Source: Tupaia tana (Eukaryota > Chordata > Mammalia > Scandentia > Tupaiidae). From it: a stretch of 64,000 bases of DNA. The stretch lies in the NCBI GenBank assembly GCA_026018925.1, contig JAKSZU010000004.1, positions 112,620,989-112,684,988 of the forward strand, given 5' to 3'. Below the pieces are notes generated by a model that worked only from the letters and a program-made list of their open reading frames with translations, made no database searches and was not told the origin of the DNA. A program made the translations under genes and the position numbers. Shown one piece after another: positions 10,616-23,885 of the stretch. Position 1 is the stretch's first letter; every line of letters starts with the position of its first letter.

Positions 10616-12816
10616 AAGCCCTCCCTCAAAAGTATTAACAGCAGGTTAGACCATGCAGAAGATCAAATTCTGAAGTAGAAGACAGAACTTCTAACCTAGA
10701 AAAAATTATCAGAAATACTCAGAAAACAGCCAAGAAACACTAGATACCATAACATGCCAAAATATTTGAATAATTGGTATCCCAAAAGGTGAAGAATCTA
10801 ATAAGGGCATGGATAACCTATTCCACAAAATCCTAGAAGAAAACATTCCAAGTCTAGAGAGACATTCAAACCTCCAGACCCAAGAAATACAAAGAACCCC
10901 AAGTAGAATCAATCCAAGAAGATCCTTTCCATGGCACATCATAGCTAGATTGACAAAAATGACAAAGACAAGATACTTAGATTGGCAAGAAAGAAACATC
11001 AAATCACTTACAAAGGCTATCCCATCAGGCTAACATAGGACCTCTCATTGGATACAGTGCCAGCAAGGAAAGAATGGGGAAATATAATCAAAGTACTAAG
11101 TGAAAAACAATTTCAACCAAGAATACTTTACCCGGCAAGATGATCCTTGTCCCTAATGTTAGGGACAAGTCTCGAAATGTCGATAATAACATTGAATATT
11201 AATGGCTTAAATTCTCTGAGCAAGAGACACAGACTGGATGACTGGATTAAAAAATCAGAAACACTCCATCTGCTGCCTAAAAGAAACCACTCTCATGGTT
11301 AAAGACATATACAGACTAAAAGTGAAGGGCTGGAAAAAGGTATACCATGCAAATGGAAATCAAAAAAGAGCAGGAGTCACTATACTGATTTCGGACAAAA
11401 TAGACTTTAAGACAAAAACCGTAAGAAGAGACAAAGAAGGGCATTATATAGTAGTAAAAGGGCTAATTCACCAAGAAGATATAACACATATAAATATCTA
11501 TGCACTGAACTCAGAAGCACCCAAATGTGTAAAGAAAAGACTGCGAGACTAATTGTTGGAGATCTCAACACCCCATTATCTCCTTTAGACAGGTCAATGA
11601 GGGGAAAAAAAAAAAAAAAAGAAAGAAAAGAAAAGCAATCCAGGACCTAAATGATACCATAAATCAGATGGTATCATTTCAAATCTATAGAACTTTCCAC
11701 CCCCAAACCACAAAATATACATTTTTTCTCAGTCCCACATGGTACTTTCTCAAAGATTGACCACATGATAGGGCAAAAAATCAGCCCTTACAGATACAAA
11801 GGCATAGAAACTATATCCACCATCATCTCCAACTATGATGGAATTAAACTTAATATTAATCTCAGGAAAAACCCTTGAAAACACACAAATACATGGAAAC
11901 TAAATAACCTACATGTGAATGACTTCATGACTACTAAAGAGATTAAGACTGAAATAAAAAGATTCATGGAAACAAATAATAGTGAGTACACAAGTTTCCA
12001 TGATTTATGGGGCACAACAAAAACAGTCATAAAAGGGAAATTAATAGCAATTAGTGCACCCCCAAACAAATGGAAAGGTGGCAAAAGGACAACTTAACAT
12101 GATGCCTCAGGGAAATGGAAAAACAACAACAAAAAAATCCAAAAAATGCCAAGAGAAAAGAAATAATAAAGATTCGAAGAAATAAATGAAATAGAAAATA
12201 AGCGAATTATACAGAAAATAAATGAAAACAAAAGCTGGTTCTTTGAAAAGATAAATAAGATTTACACACCATTAGCCAGACTAATTAAGAAGAAGAGAGA
12301 ATGGAACCAGATAAGTCAAATTCACAATGAATCAGGCAACATTATAACAGACATAACAGAAATATAAAACATCATTAGAGTATACTATGAGCTACTATAC
12401 TCCAACAAATAAGAAAACCTGGATGAGATGGACAAATTCCTGGAGATGTATAATCTACCAAGATTGACTGAAGAGGACATTGAAAACCTGAATAGACCTA
12501 TAACAAGCAATGAGATTGAATCAGTAATAACTAACTTCCCAACACAAAAAAGTTCAGGTCCTGATGGCTTCACTGTGGAATTTTACAAAACTTTTAAAGA
12601 AGAGGTAACCCCCATGCTACTCAGACTGTTTCTAGAGATTCATAGGGAGGATTCTTCCAAATTTATTCTATGAAGCCTCCATCACCCTCATTCCCAAAAT
12701 GGATAAAAATATGACAAAAGGGAAAACTATAGACCTATATCTCTAATTAAATTAGAAGCAAAAATTCTCAACAAGATACTTGCTAACCATATTCAACAGA
12801 TATAAAAAAGGTTATT

Positions 12817-13058
12817 GGGACCAGCAGTTAGTGTAATGGCTATGTCGCTGGACTCCCATGTAGTCGACCGCAGTTCGAGTCCCAGACCCAGTGGCTTAAA
12901 CTCACCCCAGGTGCATGTGTGTGCGTACCCAAGATCTCGAGAGGAGAATGGAGGAGAAGGGATTGCAGTGTGGCCATCCCCCCTGCGGGAGGATTTCTCG
13001 CTTTCTGTCTTTTTGTTTTTGTTTCTCTTTGTCTGGAGAGTGCATGCGCCCTATCAAC
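12817..13058 (+). mobile_element. tRNA-derived SINE inside L1 ORF2
   Basis: Forward copy starting GGGACCAGCAGTTAGTG and ending near CCCTATCAACACATGC. It splits the L1 reverse-transcriptase region. Confidence 0.85.
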
Positions 13059-15076
13059 ACATGCAAAACAATAAATGTAATAATACATCATATTAACAGA
13101 AAGAAAGATAAAAATCGTATGATCATTTCAATTGATGCAGAAAAAACATTTGACAAAATACAACATCCTTTCATGATTAAGACTCTCAGTAAAATTGGCA
13201 TAGAAGGCTCATTTTTTTCAGCATAAAATACAAGCCATCTATGAAGAATCTATAGCTAACATTATACTGAATAGGGAAAATCTGAAAGCTTTCCCAATAA
13301 AAACTGGTCCAAGACAATGTTGCCCACTTTCTCCATTCCTATTCAATATAGTACTGGAAGTCCTAGCCAATGCGATAAGACAAGAGAAGGAAACAAGGCA
13401 TTCCAATAGGGAAAGAAGAGCTGAAATTACATCTGTTTACAGATGACATGATTGTATACATAGAAGACTCAATAGTATCCATGAAAAAACTTCTCTCAGT
13501 AATAAATGCATATAGTAAAATGGCAGGATACAAAATTAACTTATAAAAATCTATCGCATTTCTATATACAACCAACAAGCAGATAGAGACAACACTGAAG
13601 AAAGTAATCCCATTAACCATTGCCACAAGAAGTATAAGATACTTAGGAATAAAACTAACCAAGGAAGTCAAAGACCTTTATAATGAAAACCTTAAGAAGG
13701 AAATAGAAAAGGACACAAAAAGTGGAAGGACATCTCATGTTCTTGAATTGGCAGAAACATATAATTAAAATGGCAATCCTACTCAAATTAATCTACATAT
13801 TTAATGCAATCCCTATAAAATTACAAGGTACATTCTTCACAGCTTTAGAAAAGACAATCATAGAATTTGTCTGGAATCATAAAAGACCCATATTATCAAA
13901 GATATTCTGTGCAAGAAGAGTGGAGTAGAGGGCATCTCACTTTCTGACCCCCAAATATATTACAAAGCTGTGATAATCAAAACAGCATAGTATTGGCACA
14001 AAAACAGACATGAGGACCAATGGAACAAAGTAGAGACTCCAGAAATAAACCCCAAAACATACAGCCAACTCATCTTTGACGAAGGGTACCAGTCAATCCT
14101 GTGGGAAAAGGGAAACCTCTTTAACAAATGGTGCTGAAAAAACTGGGTATCCACCTGCAGAAAGATGAATCTGAACCCCCATCTATCACTATTAACAAAA
14201 ATCAACTCAAAGTGGATCAAAGATCTAAACCTAGGACCACAAACTATAAAACTACTGGTGGAAAATGCTGGGGAAACTCTGGGAGACAATGGGGTAGGCA
14301 AAGACTTCTTAGGAGCCCTAAAGCACAGGCAATAATCCCCAAAATAGACAAGTGGGATTACATCAAGGAGTTTCTGTACAGCAAAGGACATCATAATTAG
14401 TGTGAATCAACAACCTTCAGAATGGTAGAAAATTTTTGTTAACTGTGCCTCAGATAAGGGACTGATAACCAGAATACACAGGGAACTCAAACAGCTTACC
14501 TGGAAGAAGGTGATTAAACCAATTAAAAGATGGGAAAATGAGATGAATAAACAACTCTCTAAGGAAGACATATCAACAGCCGAAAAAGCATATACAAAAA
14601 TGCTCAACATCTCTCATCATAAGGGAGATGTAGATCAAAACCACAATGAGATTCCACTGTATCCCAGTCAGAATGGTGAAGATTAAAAAAAGAAAGAATG
14701 GTAAGTGCTGGGGGAGATATGATGAAAGGGGAACACTCCTACCCTGCTGGTGGGAATGTAATTTGGTCTACTGTGGAGAACAATATGGAGGTCCCTCGAA
14801 GACCTTCAAATGTAACTATCATATGATCCAGCAATTCCACTTCTGGCTATCTACCCAAGGGACAGGAAAACACTCAGTTGCAAAAGCTCTTGCCCATGTA
14901 TATTCATTGTAGCCTTATTCACGATTGCTAAGACATGGAACCAACCCAAATGTCCACAAACGGATGAATAGATTGAAAAAGTGTGGCACATAATCCATGG
15001 AACACTATTCAGCCATAAAAACAATAAGGCCCTGGCATTTGATACAAAGTGGATGAATATGAAAAATTTACTGCTG

Positions 15077-15325
15077 GGACCAGCAGTTAGAGTAATGGCT
15101 ATGCCAGTGGTCTCTCATATAGTTGACCGCGGTTCACATCCCGGACCCGGTGGCTTAAACTCACATAGGGCACGTGTGCGTGCGTGCCCAAGATCCTGAG
15201 AGGAGAATGGAGGAGAAGGGATTGCGGTGTGGCCATCCCCCCGGGGGGTGATTTCTCGCTTTCTGTCTCTCTGTCTTTCTGGCAAGTGCACGTGCCCTAT
15301 GGCAAAAACCTCTCCGAAAAAAAAA
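15077..15325 (+). mobile_element. tRNA-derived SINE in L1 ORF2 3' end
   Basis: Forward copy bounded by a perfect 16-bp duplication GAAAAATTTACTGCTG (15061-15076 and 15326-15341). Confidence 0.94.
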
Positions 15326-15676
15326 GAAAAATTTACTGCTGAGTGAATCAAGTCAGGCTGTGAAAGAGAGACATTTTATGTCTCCACTTAACATATACTG
15401 ACTGCACTCTACAATAGAGACTGAAAGACTGGGGGACATAAAAGCATTAAAAATTATTATAGACACTAGAGACAAAGTGGGAGGAGAGTTGGGAGGGGAA
15501 GAGCGTAGGAATGTAAATTGGGGGGAAAGAGAGAAGTAAGACAGTTGTGGGACACAGAGATGGTTTATTATCTATTGATGAGGATGTGTATAGTATTCTT
15601 GGCTGGACTGAAGTGTATATCATGCTGGGTAAAGTCTCTTTACAATCTAAATGATGTATAGTGATTGAATGTATAA

Positions 15677-15707
<31 letters not shown>

Positions 15708-16205
15708 AAACAAAAAAAGAAAAAAATAGAGTTAAGATTTGCTGAATTAAAACTTTAATGAAACAAAACTGTTCTTTTGTTTCTTATTTTTCTTTCAACA
15801 GTTTTGGCATCTGAAGCAGGATCTGAAGTAGAGTTTCCAGGGACCCCCAGGAGTAGCAAGTGAACCAATGAGGTACCTGTGGGACCCTTTGGCATCCGTA
15901 TCTCTCCTGCAGCAACTGGGGGTTATGGGTAAGTTCTCTCTCAGATTTGAGCTCCACAGACTTGTGTTCAGAGCTCTCTGAGTTTTGTGTAATCAAATTT
16001 GGTCCAAACTAAGTTTGGAGTTGAAACAAACTTGGATTCAGTCCAGGATTGTATTGTATTAGATAATTGACTGGTTGGATCCTGTTGTCTGACTGGGTCA
16101 GAGAGAAACTAGCAGTTAGTAGGTATTACTGTGGTGGATGCAACAAAAGTTTAGGTAATTTATTTTCTTAGCATGAGATTTTAAAGTTCAACATCTTAGT
16201 TTCTT

Positions 16206-16209
16206 TTTC

Positions 16210-16254
<45 letters not shown>

Positions 16255-16256
16255 TT

Positions 16257-16314
<58 letters not shown>

Positions 16315-16315
16315 T
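16206..16315. repeat. (TTTC)n-(TC)n-(TTTC)n microsatellite
   Basis: Compound pyrimidine tract: TTTC repeats, then about 30 bp of TC, then TTTC repeats again. On the reverse strand it yields a false Arg/Glu/Lys-rich peptide. Confidence 0.95.
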
Positions 16316-16824
16316 CATGGTTAGTTAGAGAAAGATCAGTGGCTAAACTGGTTAAAATTTGGCTCAGACCCAAAACCAGGATAAATTATTTCCCATTTAC
16401 ATTTTTCATGGCTTGAAGAGACTCAAAACTTATGTAAAAAAATAGAATTCCTAATTCTAATGATCAAAATACTTCCTGGAAGATACAATATTTACGAAAG
16501 TGGCGAGATCTTAGTAACGTGATTTAAAATCAGCATGGCTATAATGAAGAACTTTCTATATAAATAAAACTTCTCTTTAAAAAGCATAATTAAAATTGAC
16601 GGTTTCCAATTTAGGTCCATCCAGGGATGCCCATTGATATGCAGAAGCTTCTAAAATATTTAATTGTATTTGATCTCTTCTAAGAGTTTAAAAAAGATAA
16701 ATGATAAGCTTAAATGACATAATAAAGTTTTACCAAAGCTTTTGCTTTGTTACCAGCCTGACAAAAGCATAAAGAAAGTGAAATAAGAGGCTTATTAAAA
16801 TAGTTTAAAACACAAGGACAGGAG

Positions 16825-16985
16825 GCCTGCAGGTGGATGGTGGTGAAGGAACTGGACTACCATATGCCCAACCATTGTTCAAGTCCCAAACCTGGCAGCT
16901 TGCTTTCTCACTTTCTCTCTCTCTCTTCCAATCTCTCTGGTCAAATTGAAAAATAAATAAATAAATAAAATTAAAAAATTAAAGA
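16825..16985 (+). mobile_element. Old, shortened tRNA SINE
   Basis: GCAGGTGGATGGTGGTGAAGG, then GTTCAAGTCCC and GGCAGCTTG, then a T/C-rich segment and an AATAAATA tail. The internal body block of younger copies is absent, suggesting an ancestral subfamily. Confidence 0.6.
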
Positions 16986-17324
16986 AATAATTTCTAAAAA
17001 TAATACACGTACAGGTTAAACTGGGTTGTCTTTTGTTCAGCAATATCTGAGCAATATCCACACAGGATTACAAACATTGGAAATGCTGTATTTGCCTTCA
17101 TTAATGGGCTCCACCTTAAAGTCAGTAATTAATTAAGAAATGTGCTGAGTTTAAAAGACCACATATGAATGAAATTGGTCTTCGGAAATACAATTTTCTG
17201 ACAATTTAGTGGTCCGTTTAAAGATCTTGGGGAAAAATTCCATGTATTTGTAAATATGTCCCTGTTAAGTCACTAAAGTTTCTTGCAATGGAAAATGCAC
17301 AAGTTTAAATATATAACACATGCC

Positions 17325-17560
17325 AACTGCATATAGTGCAGTTATTCAGGGCACTGCTTATAGAAATCCAACTATGGCTCAAATCCCAGACCCAGCATGC
17401 TGCTTAAAAAAGGCATATGTATACATCTCCCTTGACTTCCACTAGCAGGATAAAAAAACATGGAGAAAAAGCAATTAATATGTGACCACTCCTGATTGGG
17501 AGTGCTTTTTCCTCCTTTCTCAGTCTAGCAAGGATACCTGCTCTCTGGCAATTAATCTGC
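17325..17560 (+). mobile_element. Degenerate tRNA SINE
   Basis: Weak but ordered similarity to the SINE: a head-like part, CAAATCCCAGACCCAG as B-box region, GGCTTAAA-like text, and a remnant of the GAGAAAAAGCAATT body. Confidence 0.45.
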
Positions 17561-17948
17561 ATAACAATCCTTGCCTTTGATCATCCTGTATCTGTTATGT
17601 GCCCTTGAAATATAAATTTTCTATCTTGTATAGCCTACAAATTGTACCCATTGAATATGTATTTAGGGTTAGATCAATTAATGGCAAAATTAACAAAAAG
17701 TAATGCCAAGATATTTTTTTATTAAGTGTAAATACAGAACTAAAAGCAAGTTATTCATTGTTTTAATAGGCTCAGAAGACATCTGATTACATCAGGGAAG
17801 CAATCACAGCATTAAGGGGTTTTTCTTTTGGGCAAGCGAAGAGGAATGATTAGGCTCAATTCTTTGCAAGGAGCATGAAGATAAGCAGTGATTGTCAAGG
17901 CTGCAGAAACCAGGGTGGAGCTGATAAAGACAATTCTTAGATCCTTAT

Positions 17949-20880
17949 CTATTTATTTTTTTATGTTATTTATTTATTTATTTACATTTTTTATTTTAAT
18001 TTTTATATAAATTCAATTATATTATTTAGCTTACAAAGTGAACATTTCAGTATGTGTGTGAACATCTCTCCCCAGTCCAGTTGATCAGAATATCTTCCAC
18101 CTATAACACCACACCTCCCCATCCTGTCAATGCTCTCTCTCCGTATCCCTCTTCCAAATGTCTTTCCTTAGTTCCCTCTTCTCCACCCACTCCACTTCTG
18201 GCACTTAGCCTCATTTCTTGTGTTTGTACAACCTTAGGTCAATCAGTTTCAGTTATAGAGTACAGACACTCGGTATATATTAAGTGGGGACATACAGTGT
18301 CTCTCCATAACCTGGCTTGCTTCACTCAGCGGTAAATCTTCCATATTCTTCCACTTTTTGTCAAAAGCCAGGGTTCTGGTTTTTTTTTTTTTTTATGGCT
18401 GAATAGTATTCCATAGAGTATATGTGCCAGTTTTTCGATCCATTCATCCGTACGGGGTCATTTGGGTTGGTTCCATGTCTTAGCAATCGTGAATAATGCC
18501 GCAATAAACATCAATGTGGAAGCACTTTGCCAATTAAGAATTCTTCTGTCCTTTGGGTAGATACCGAGGAGTGGGATTGCTGGGTCATATGGTAGTTCCA
18601 TTTGTAGATTTTTGAGGAATCTCCAAATTGTTCTCCACAGTGGTTTTACCAATTTACATCCCCACCAGCAGTGTAAGAGAGTTCCCCTTTCCCACCACAC
18701 CCCTGCCAACACTTACCATTTTTTTTTTTTTAATCTTAGACATTCTGATCGGGGTTAGGTGGTATCTCATTGTTGTTTTGATCTGCATTTCCCTTACGAT
18801 GAGGGATGTGGAGCATTTTTTCATATGCCTTTTGGCTATTCGTATGTCATCTTTAGAGAGTGTTTTTTTCAACTCCTTCTCCCATCTTTTAATAGGGTTG
18901 ATCATCATTTTTCCAAACAGCACCTTGAGTTCCTTGTGAATTCTGCTTATCAGACCCTTATCTGATGCATAATTAACAAAAATATTTTCCCATTCAGAGG
19001 GCTGTCGATTCACACTAATTACTGTGTCTTTTTCCATGCATTAACTTAGTCTGATGTAATCCCACTTGTCTATTTTGGGGATGATTGACTGTGCTTTGGG
19101 GGTCTTATTTAAGAAGTCTTTTCCTACACCAATGTCTCCCAGAGTTTCCCCAGTGTTTTCCAGGAGCAGTTTTATAGTTTGAGGTCTTAGATTTAGATCC
19201 TTGATCCACATTGACTTTATTTTTGTCAACGGTGAGAGGTAGGGGTACAGATTCATCTTTCTACAGGTGGAAATCCAGTTTTTCCAGCACCATTTGCTGA
19301 AGAGGTTTTCCTTTTCCTACTGGATTGACCGGTACCCCTTGTAAAAAAATCAGTTGACTATATGTTTGGAAATTTATTTCTGGGGACTATATTCTGTTCC
19401 ATTGATCCTCCTGTCTGCTTCTGTGCCAGTACCATGCTGTTTTGATTACCACAGCTTTGTAGTATATTTTTGTGTCAGGGAGTGAAATGCCACCCACTCC
19501 ACTCTTCTTGTGTATAATTGCTTTGGCAATACGGGGTCTTTTATTATTCCAGACAAATTTTATGATTGTCTTTTCCAGATCTGTGAAGAATGTGTCTGGT
19601 ACTTTGATTGGCATTGCATTAAATATATAGATTAATTTGGGTAGACTTGTCATTTTGGTTATATTAATTCTTCCAATCCAGGAACATGGAATGTCCTTCC
19701 ACTTTTTGTGTCATTTTCAATTTCTTTTTTTATCTTCTCATAGTTTTCCTTGTGGAGGTCTTTAACTTCTTTGGTTAGATTTATTCCTAAATATCTTATA
19801 CTTTTTGTGGCTATGGTAAATGGAATAACTTTCTTCAATTTTATCTCAGCCTGCCTGTTATTCTTATATAGAAATGCTATTGGTTTCTGTATATTGATTT
19901 TATATCCTGCAACTTTACTGTAATCATGTATTACTTCCAGTAATTTTTTCATGGAGACCATTGGGTCTTCTATGTATACAATCATGTCAACTGCAAGTAG
20001 AGAGAGTTTCACTTCTTCTTTTCCTATTCTGATGTCTTTTATTTTTTCTCTTTTCTGATTGCATTGGTGAGGACTTCCAGTACTATATTAAAAAGGAGTG
20101 GAGAAAATGAGCACTCTTGTCCTGTTCCCGTGTTTAGTGGGAACGCTTTCAGCTTTTCTCCATTGAGGATGATGTTTGCTATGGGTTTTTCATAGATGGC
20201 TTTTATTATGTTGAGAAATGACCCTTCTATGCCGATTTTGCTGAGAGTCTTGATCATAAAGGGATGTTGTATCTTACCAAATGCTTTTTCTGCATCAATC
20301 GATATGACCATTTGGTTTTTATCTTTATTCCTGTTAATATGATGTATTACATTTATGGTTTTGCATATATTGAACCAACCTCGCATTCCTGGAATAAAGC
20401 CTACCTGATCATGGTGTATGATCTTTTTTATAAGTTGTTGAATGCAATTTGCTAGTATCTTGTTGAGAATCTTTGCTTTTATATTCATCAGAGATATTGG
20501 TCTACAGTTTTCCTTCCTTGTCCTGTCCTTACCTGTTTTAAGGATAAGGGTGATAGAGGCTTCATAAAATGAATTAGGGAGAGATTCACCCTTTTGGATC
20601 TTTAGAAATAACTTGAGCAGAACCTTCTTTGAAGGTTTTGTAGAATTCTGAGGTGAATCCATCAGGGCCAGGGCTTTCCTTTGTTGGGAGGTTATTTATT
20701 ACTGATTACATCTCCTGGCTTGTTAAGGGCCTATTCAGACTTTCTATAGCCTCCTGGCCTATCCTTGGTAGATTATATTTGTCCAGGAATTTGTCCATCT
20801 CATCCAGGTTGTCTTGTTTCTTAGCAATAGATGTTCAAAGTAACCTCAAATGATGTTGTGAATTTCTACTCTTACTGTTG
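17949..20880 (-). mobile_element. 5'-truncated L1 with 15-bp target-site duplication
   Basis: Reverse-strand L1 of 2.9 kb covering the 3' UTR, the ORF2 C-terminus and most of the reverse transcriptase (open pieces at 20662-20039, 20012-19659 and 19653-19387). A perfect duplication TTCTTAGATCCTTAT (17934-17948 and 20881-20895) marks both ends. The conserved FADD motif reads LAVDM here, so the polymerase active site is damaged, and several frameshifts are present. Confidence 0.93.
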
Positions 20881-20947
20881 TTCTTAGATCCTTATTTTGA
20901 TACAGGTATTTGTAAAGACTCAGCAGAGTTATAATATGAGGCATTCT

Positions 20948-21206
20948 GGGACCAGCAGTTGGCATAATGGATATGTCAATGGATTCTTATGTAGTTGACT
21001 GTGGTTTGAGTCCTGGACCTGGTGGCTTAAACTCACGCCAGGTGCACGTGCATGTGCATGCATGACCAAGATCCCGAGAGGAGAATGGAGGAGAAGGGAT
21101 TGGGGTGTGGCCATCCCCCCTGGGGGGTGATTTCTCACTTTCTGTCTCTCTGTCTCTCTGTCTTTCTGGTGAGCGCATGTGCCCTATAGCAAAAATCTCT
21201 CCAAAA
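20948..21206 (+). mobile_element. tRNA-derived SINE
   Basis: Forward copy, GGGACCAGCAGTTGGCATAATGG to AAAAATCTCTCC. No clear flanking duplication. Confidence 0.88.
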
Positions 21207-21244
21207 AGCTGACTAGTTCTTTTTGCTGTTGTGGTTTAGAATTA

Positions 21245-21293
21245 TTTTATTTAACTTTTTTTATTCTAATTTGACCAGGGTGGAGAGAGAGAA

Positions 21294-21330
<37 letters not shown>

Positions 21331-21420
21331 ATAAGCATGGGCCAGCAGGTCTGTGATGTGAACATGGTTGGCCATGTGAGAGTCCAGTGCCCTTAATCAC
21401 CATGCCACTTGCCGGCCCTT
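21245..21420 (-). mobile_element. Older SINE subfamily with (GA)n
   Basis: Reverse copy; its complement begins GGGCCGGCAAGTGGCATGG and carries a GACTCTCACATGG segment. A GAGA run lies at 21298-21328. The older head recurs near 54240 and 63911. Confidence 0.65.
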
Positions 21421-22349
21421 TTTTTTTTTGTTTCCCTTGGAAAAGGAAAAAAGCATAAAGAATTTTTTAGAAGACTATGAGATCTTTTGTTTGTGTGTGT
21501 GTATGCATGCATACATTTTATGTGGTATGTTCTATGTCTATGTGATAAAAGGCCTTAAGGAATTCCATTCAGTTTATAAAAAGAGGGCTCATATGCATTT
21601 ATTTTATTTTATTTTATTTTAATTTCTTTTATACATTCAATCACATATATCACATAGCTTGTAAAGTGAATGTTCCAACATGAATACTTTTCTCACCACT
21701 CCAGTTGGGGATGCTATACATGTTATCATCAACAGATAATAGCCCATTTCTTTGTCCCATAAATGTCTTTCTATTTTTCTCCTTATGTCTTTCTTCAGAC
21801 TTACCTCCTTCTTTCACCCTTTTCCCACACTGTATCTAGTATCTATAACCATTTTCTATGTTTCTGTATCCTCTAGTCATTCAGTTTTGGCCATAGAGTG
21901 CAGAGTCAGCATATATTAATGGAGACATACAGTATCTCTCCTTCATAGTCTGGCTTGCTTCACTCAGCAGTAAATTTTTCATGTTCATCCACTTTCTGTC
22001 AAAAGCTAGGGTTTTGTTTTTTATGGCTGAGTAATATTCCATGGAGTATATGTGCCACGCTTTTTCAATTCATTCTTCTGTTTGTGAGCATTTGGGTAGG
22101 ATCCATGGCTTAGCAATTGTGAATAATCCTGCAGTAAACATAGATGTGCAAGCACTTTTCTGACTGAGTATTCATCTGTCCTTTGGGTAGATACCAAGGA
22201 GTGAGATTGTTGGATCATATGGTAGTTCTAGTTGTAGATTTTTGAGGAATCTTCATATTGTTCTATACATTTGCTGGACCAATTTACATACCAACCAGCA
22301 GTGTAGGAGAGTTCCCCTTTCACCACATCCCTGCCAGCAGTTATCATTT

Positions 22350-23578
22350 CTTTTTGTATTTTAGATGTTTTTATTTCTTCAAATTTATTATTTATCATGA
22401 GTGACTGAAATAAAAAATATAATTGAGTCCCATCATCATCGTCATCATGGAAATAACTTTTAAGAGAAAACTGGTCAGATGAATATTATTGCTTCCCATT
22501 TCAACCAGTAAATAGTTGCCACTGATGGACAGCCAAGGGGCTGTCAAAAATGCTTAAGATATGTTATACAACATGCCTGTTTACAGGAGAAAAAACCTAG
22601 GAAATAACTTAGGTGAACTTCTTGATTTCATCATACAAGACAAGCACAAAAACACCACCCATCCCTCTGAGAACATTGGACCATGCACCCTTGAAAAAAG
22701 CTTTGCCCCCTTCGTCTCGAGCAATCTTCCTCCAGCAGTCAACCGTGCCCATGTACATGATAACAGTTCCTTTGCACCCCGACTGCATCATCATGCAGTG
22801 ACGAACAGTGTCAAACGGATAGGAAGTCAATCCGGCAACGGCGATGACAGACTGTGCAATCATCCAGCTAATATGAGTATTCTTGGGATCTGGAAGCATT
22901 CCCTTTGCAGTGTCATAGATACCAAAGTAAGCAGCTCGGTAGATGATAATACCCTGCACGGACACGTTAAAGCCTTGGTACAGGCCCCTAATCCCATCAG
23001 ATTTGTAGATCTTAACCAGACAGTCGCTGAGGCCTTTGAATTCCCTTTCATCTCCAGCTTTACCCACATCAGCTGCTAGATGGGTTTGGGCAAAATTAAG
23101 AGGGTACACAAAGCACAAAGATGTGGCCCCAGCAACACCACCGGATGTCGGGTTCCCGACAAAGTAGGACCAGCACTGGGTCCTCTTGTCCACACCACCC
23201 AGGAAGATCTGCTTGTATTTATCTTTGAAGGCAAAGTTGAGAGCCTGGGTGGGAAAGTATCTGATGACATTGGCCAGGCTACCACGCCAGAAGGACAGGA
23301 CTCCCTGCTCCTTGGGGATACAAACAACACAGTCGATGATGCCCTTGTATTGCTTATCTGCGGTGATCTGCTTGCTGGCATGCTGCACCTGCAGCAGCAG
23401 CTTGACCCGCCTGATGGGCGCTACCGCTATCACAGTCTTGGAGATGGCTGCGGCCACTCCACCTGCCAGGAATTCCTTGGCGAAGGACACGGCGGCATCT
23501 GTCATGTTGAAAGGAAAGAGGGGGCAGGCGACTGCGGGACAGGCCTGGGCTGGGAACCAGCTTAGACTCTGGGGCTCT
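22350..23578 (-). pseudogene. SLC25A5: SLC25A5 (ANT2) processed retrocopy, ORF open
   Basis: Intronless copy of the mitochondrial ADP/ATP carrier. The frame 23505-22609 encodes 298 residues, the normal ANT2 length, from [16 protein letters not shown] to YDEIKKFT. A 3' UTR with AATAAA-type signals follows, and a perfect 12-bp duplication CAGTTATCATTT (22338-22349, 23579-23590) flanks it. The three repeats of the family are recognisable. However, diagnostic residues are lost: the RRRMMM signature reads RHCMMM, the first Px(D/E)xx(K/R) motif reads PIRRVK, and the second reads PLNFAQTH. Two compensating two-residue indels ([18 protein letters not shown]) keep the length. The frame is open but the product should not exchange nucleotides. 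It lies inside an L1 with no visible promoter. The chance that it is a selected gene is small. Confidence 0.93.
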
Positions 23579-23618
23579 CAGTTATCATTTTTTTTTTTTT
23601 TTTAAATTAGTCATTCTG

Positions 23619-23885
23619 GGAACCAGCAGTTAGCGTAATGGCTATGTCGCTGGAATCCCACGTAGTCGACCGCGGTTCGCGTCTCAGACCCGGTGGCTTA
23701 CAACTCACGCCGGGTGCGTGTGCGAGCGTGCCCAAGATCCCGAGAGGAGAATGGAGGAGAAGGGATTGCGGCGTGACCATCCCCCTTGGGGGGGTGATTT
23801 CTCGCTTTCTGTCTCTATGTCTCTCTCTGTCTGTCTGGCGAGCACACGAGCCCGATAGCGAAAAAAAAAACCTCTCAAAAAAAAA
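23619..23885 (+). mobile_element. tRNA-derived SINE (GGGAACCAGC head)
   Basis: Forward copy with perfect 15-bp duplication AAATTAGTCATTCTG (23604-23618 and 23886-23900). The head reads GGAACCAGCAGTTAGCG, with one extra A compared with the GGGACC copies. Confidence 0.94.

Larger units (their letters stand above)
9930..15728 (+). mobile_element. L1 LINE, nearly full length, ORFs broken
   Basis: Forward L1 with recognisable ORF1 (from about 10017), ORF2 endonuclease (about 11190-12100), reverse transcriptase (about 12400-13750), C-terminal zinc-knuckle region (about 14650-15000) and 3' UTR ending in (AAT)n plus an A-rich tail. Only short open pieces survive, for example the endonuclease stretch [20 protein letters not shown] at about 11280-11340. 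Many stops and frameshifts separate them, and three SINEs interrupt the element, so it is inactive. The 5' boundary is approximate. Confidence 0.88.
15729..17933. other. AT-rich intergenic DNA with degraded repeats
   Basis: No gene. About 15790-16180 has an exon-like or retroviral-leader-like composition (TTTCAACAGTTTTGGC), but no terminal repeat or frame supports either reading. Microsatellites and two degraded SINEs are listed separately. The rest is anonymous. Confidence 0.4.

Noticed and set aside
15790-16180. Possible retroviral leader or exon (TTTCAACAGTTTTGGC)
   Set aside because: No terminal repeats, no gag/pol frames, and no continuing exon structure.
22561-23079. 172-codon plus-strand frame opposite the ANT2 copy
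   Set aside because: Shadow frame of the retrocopy on the other strand.
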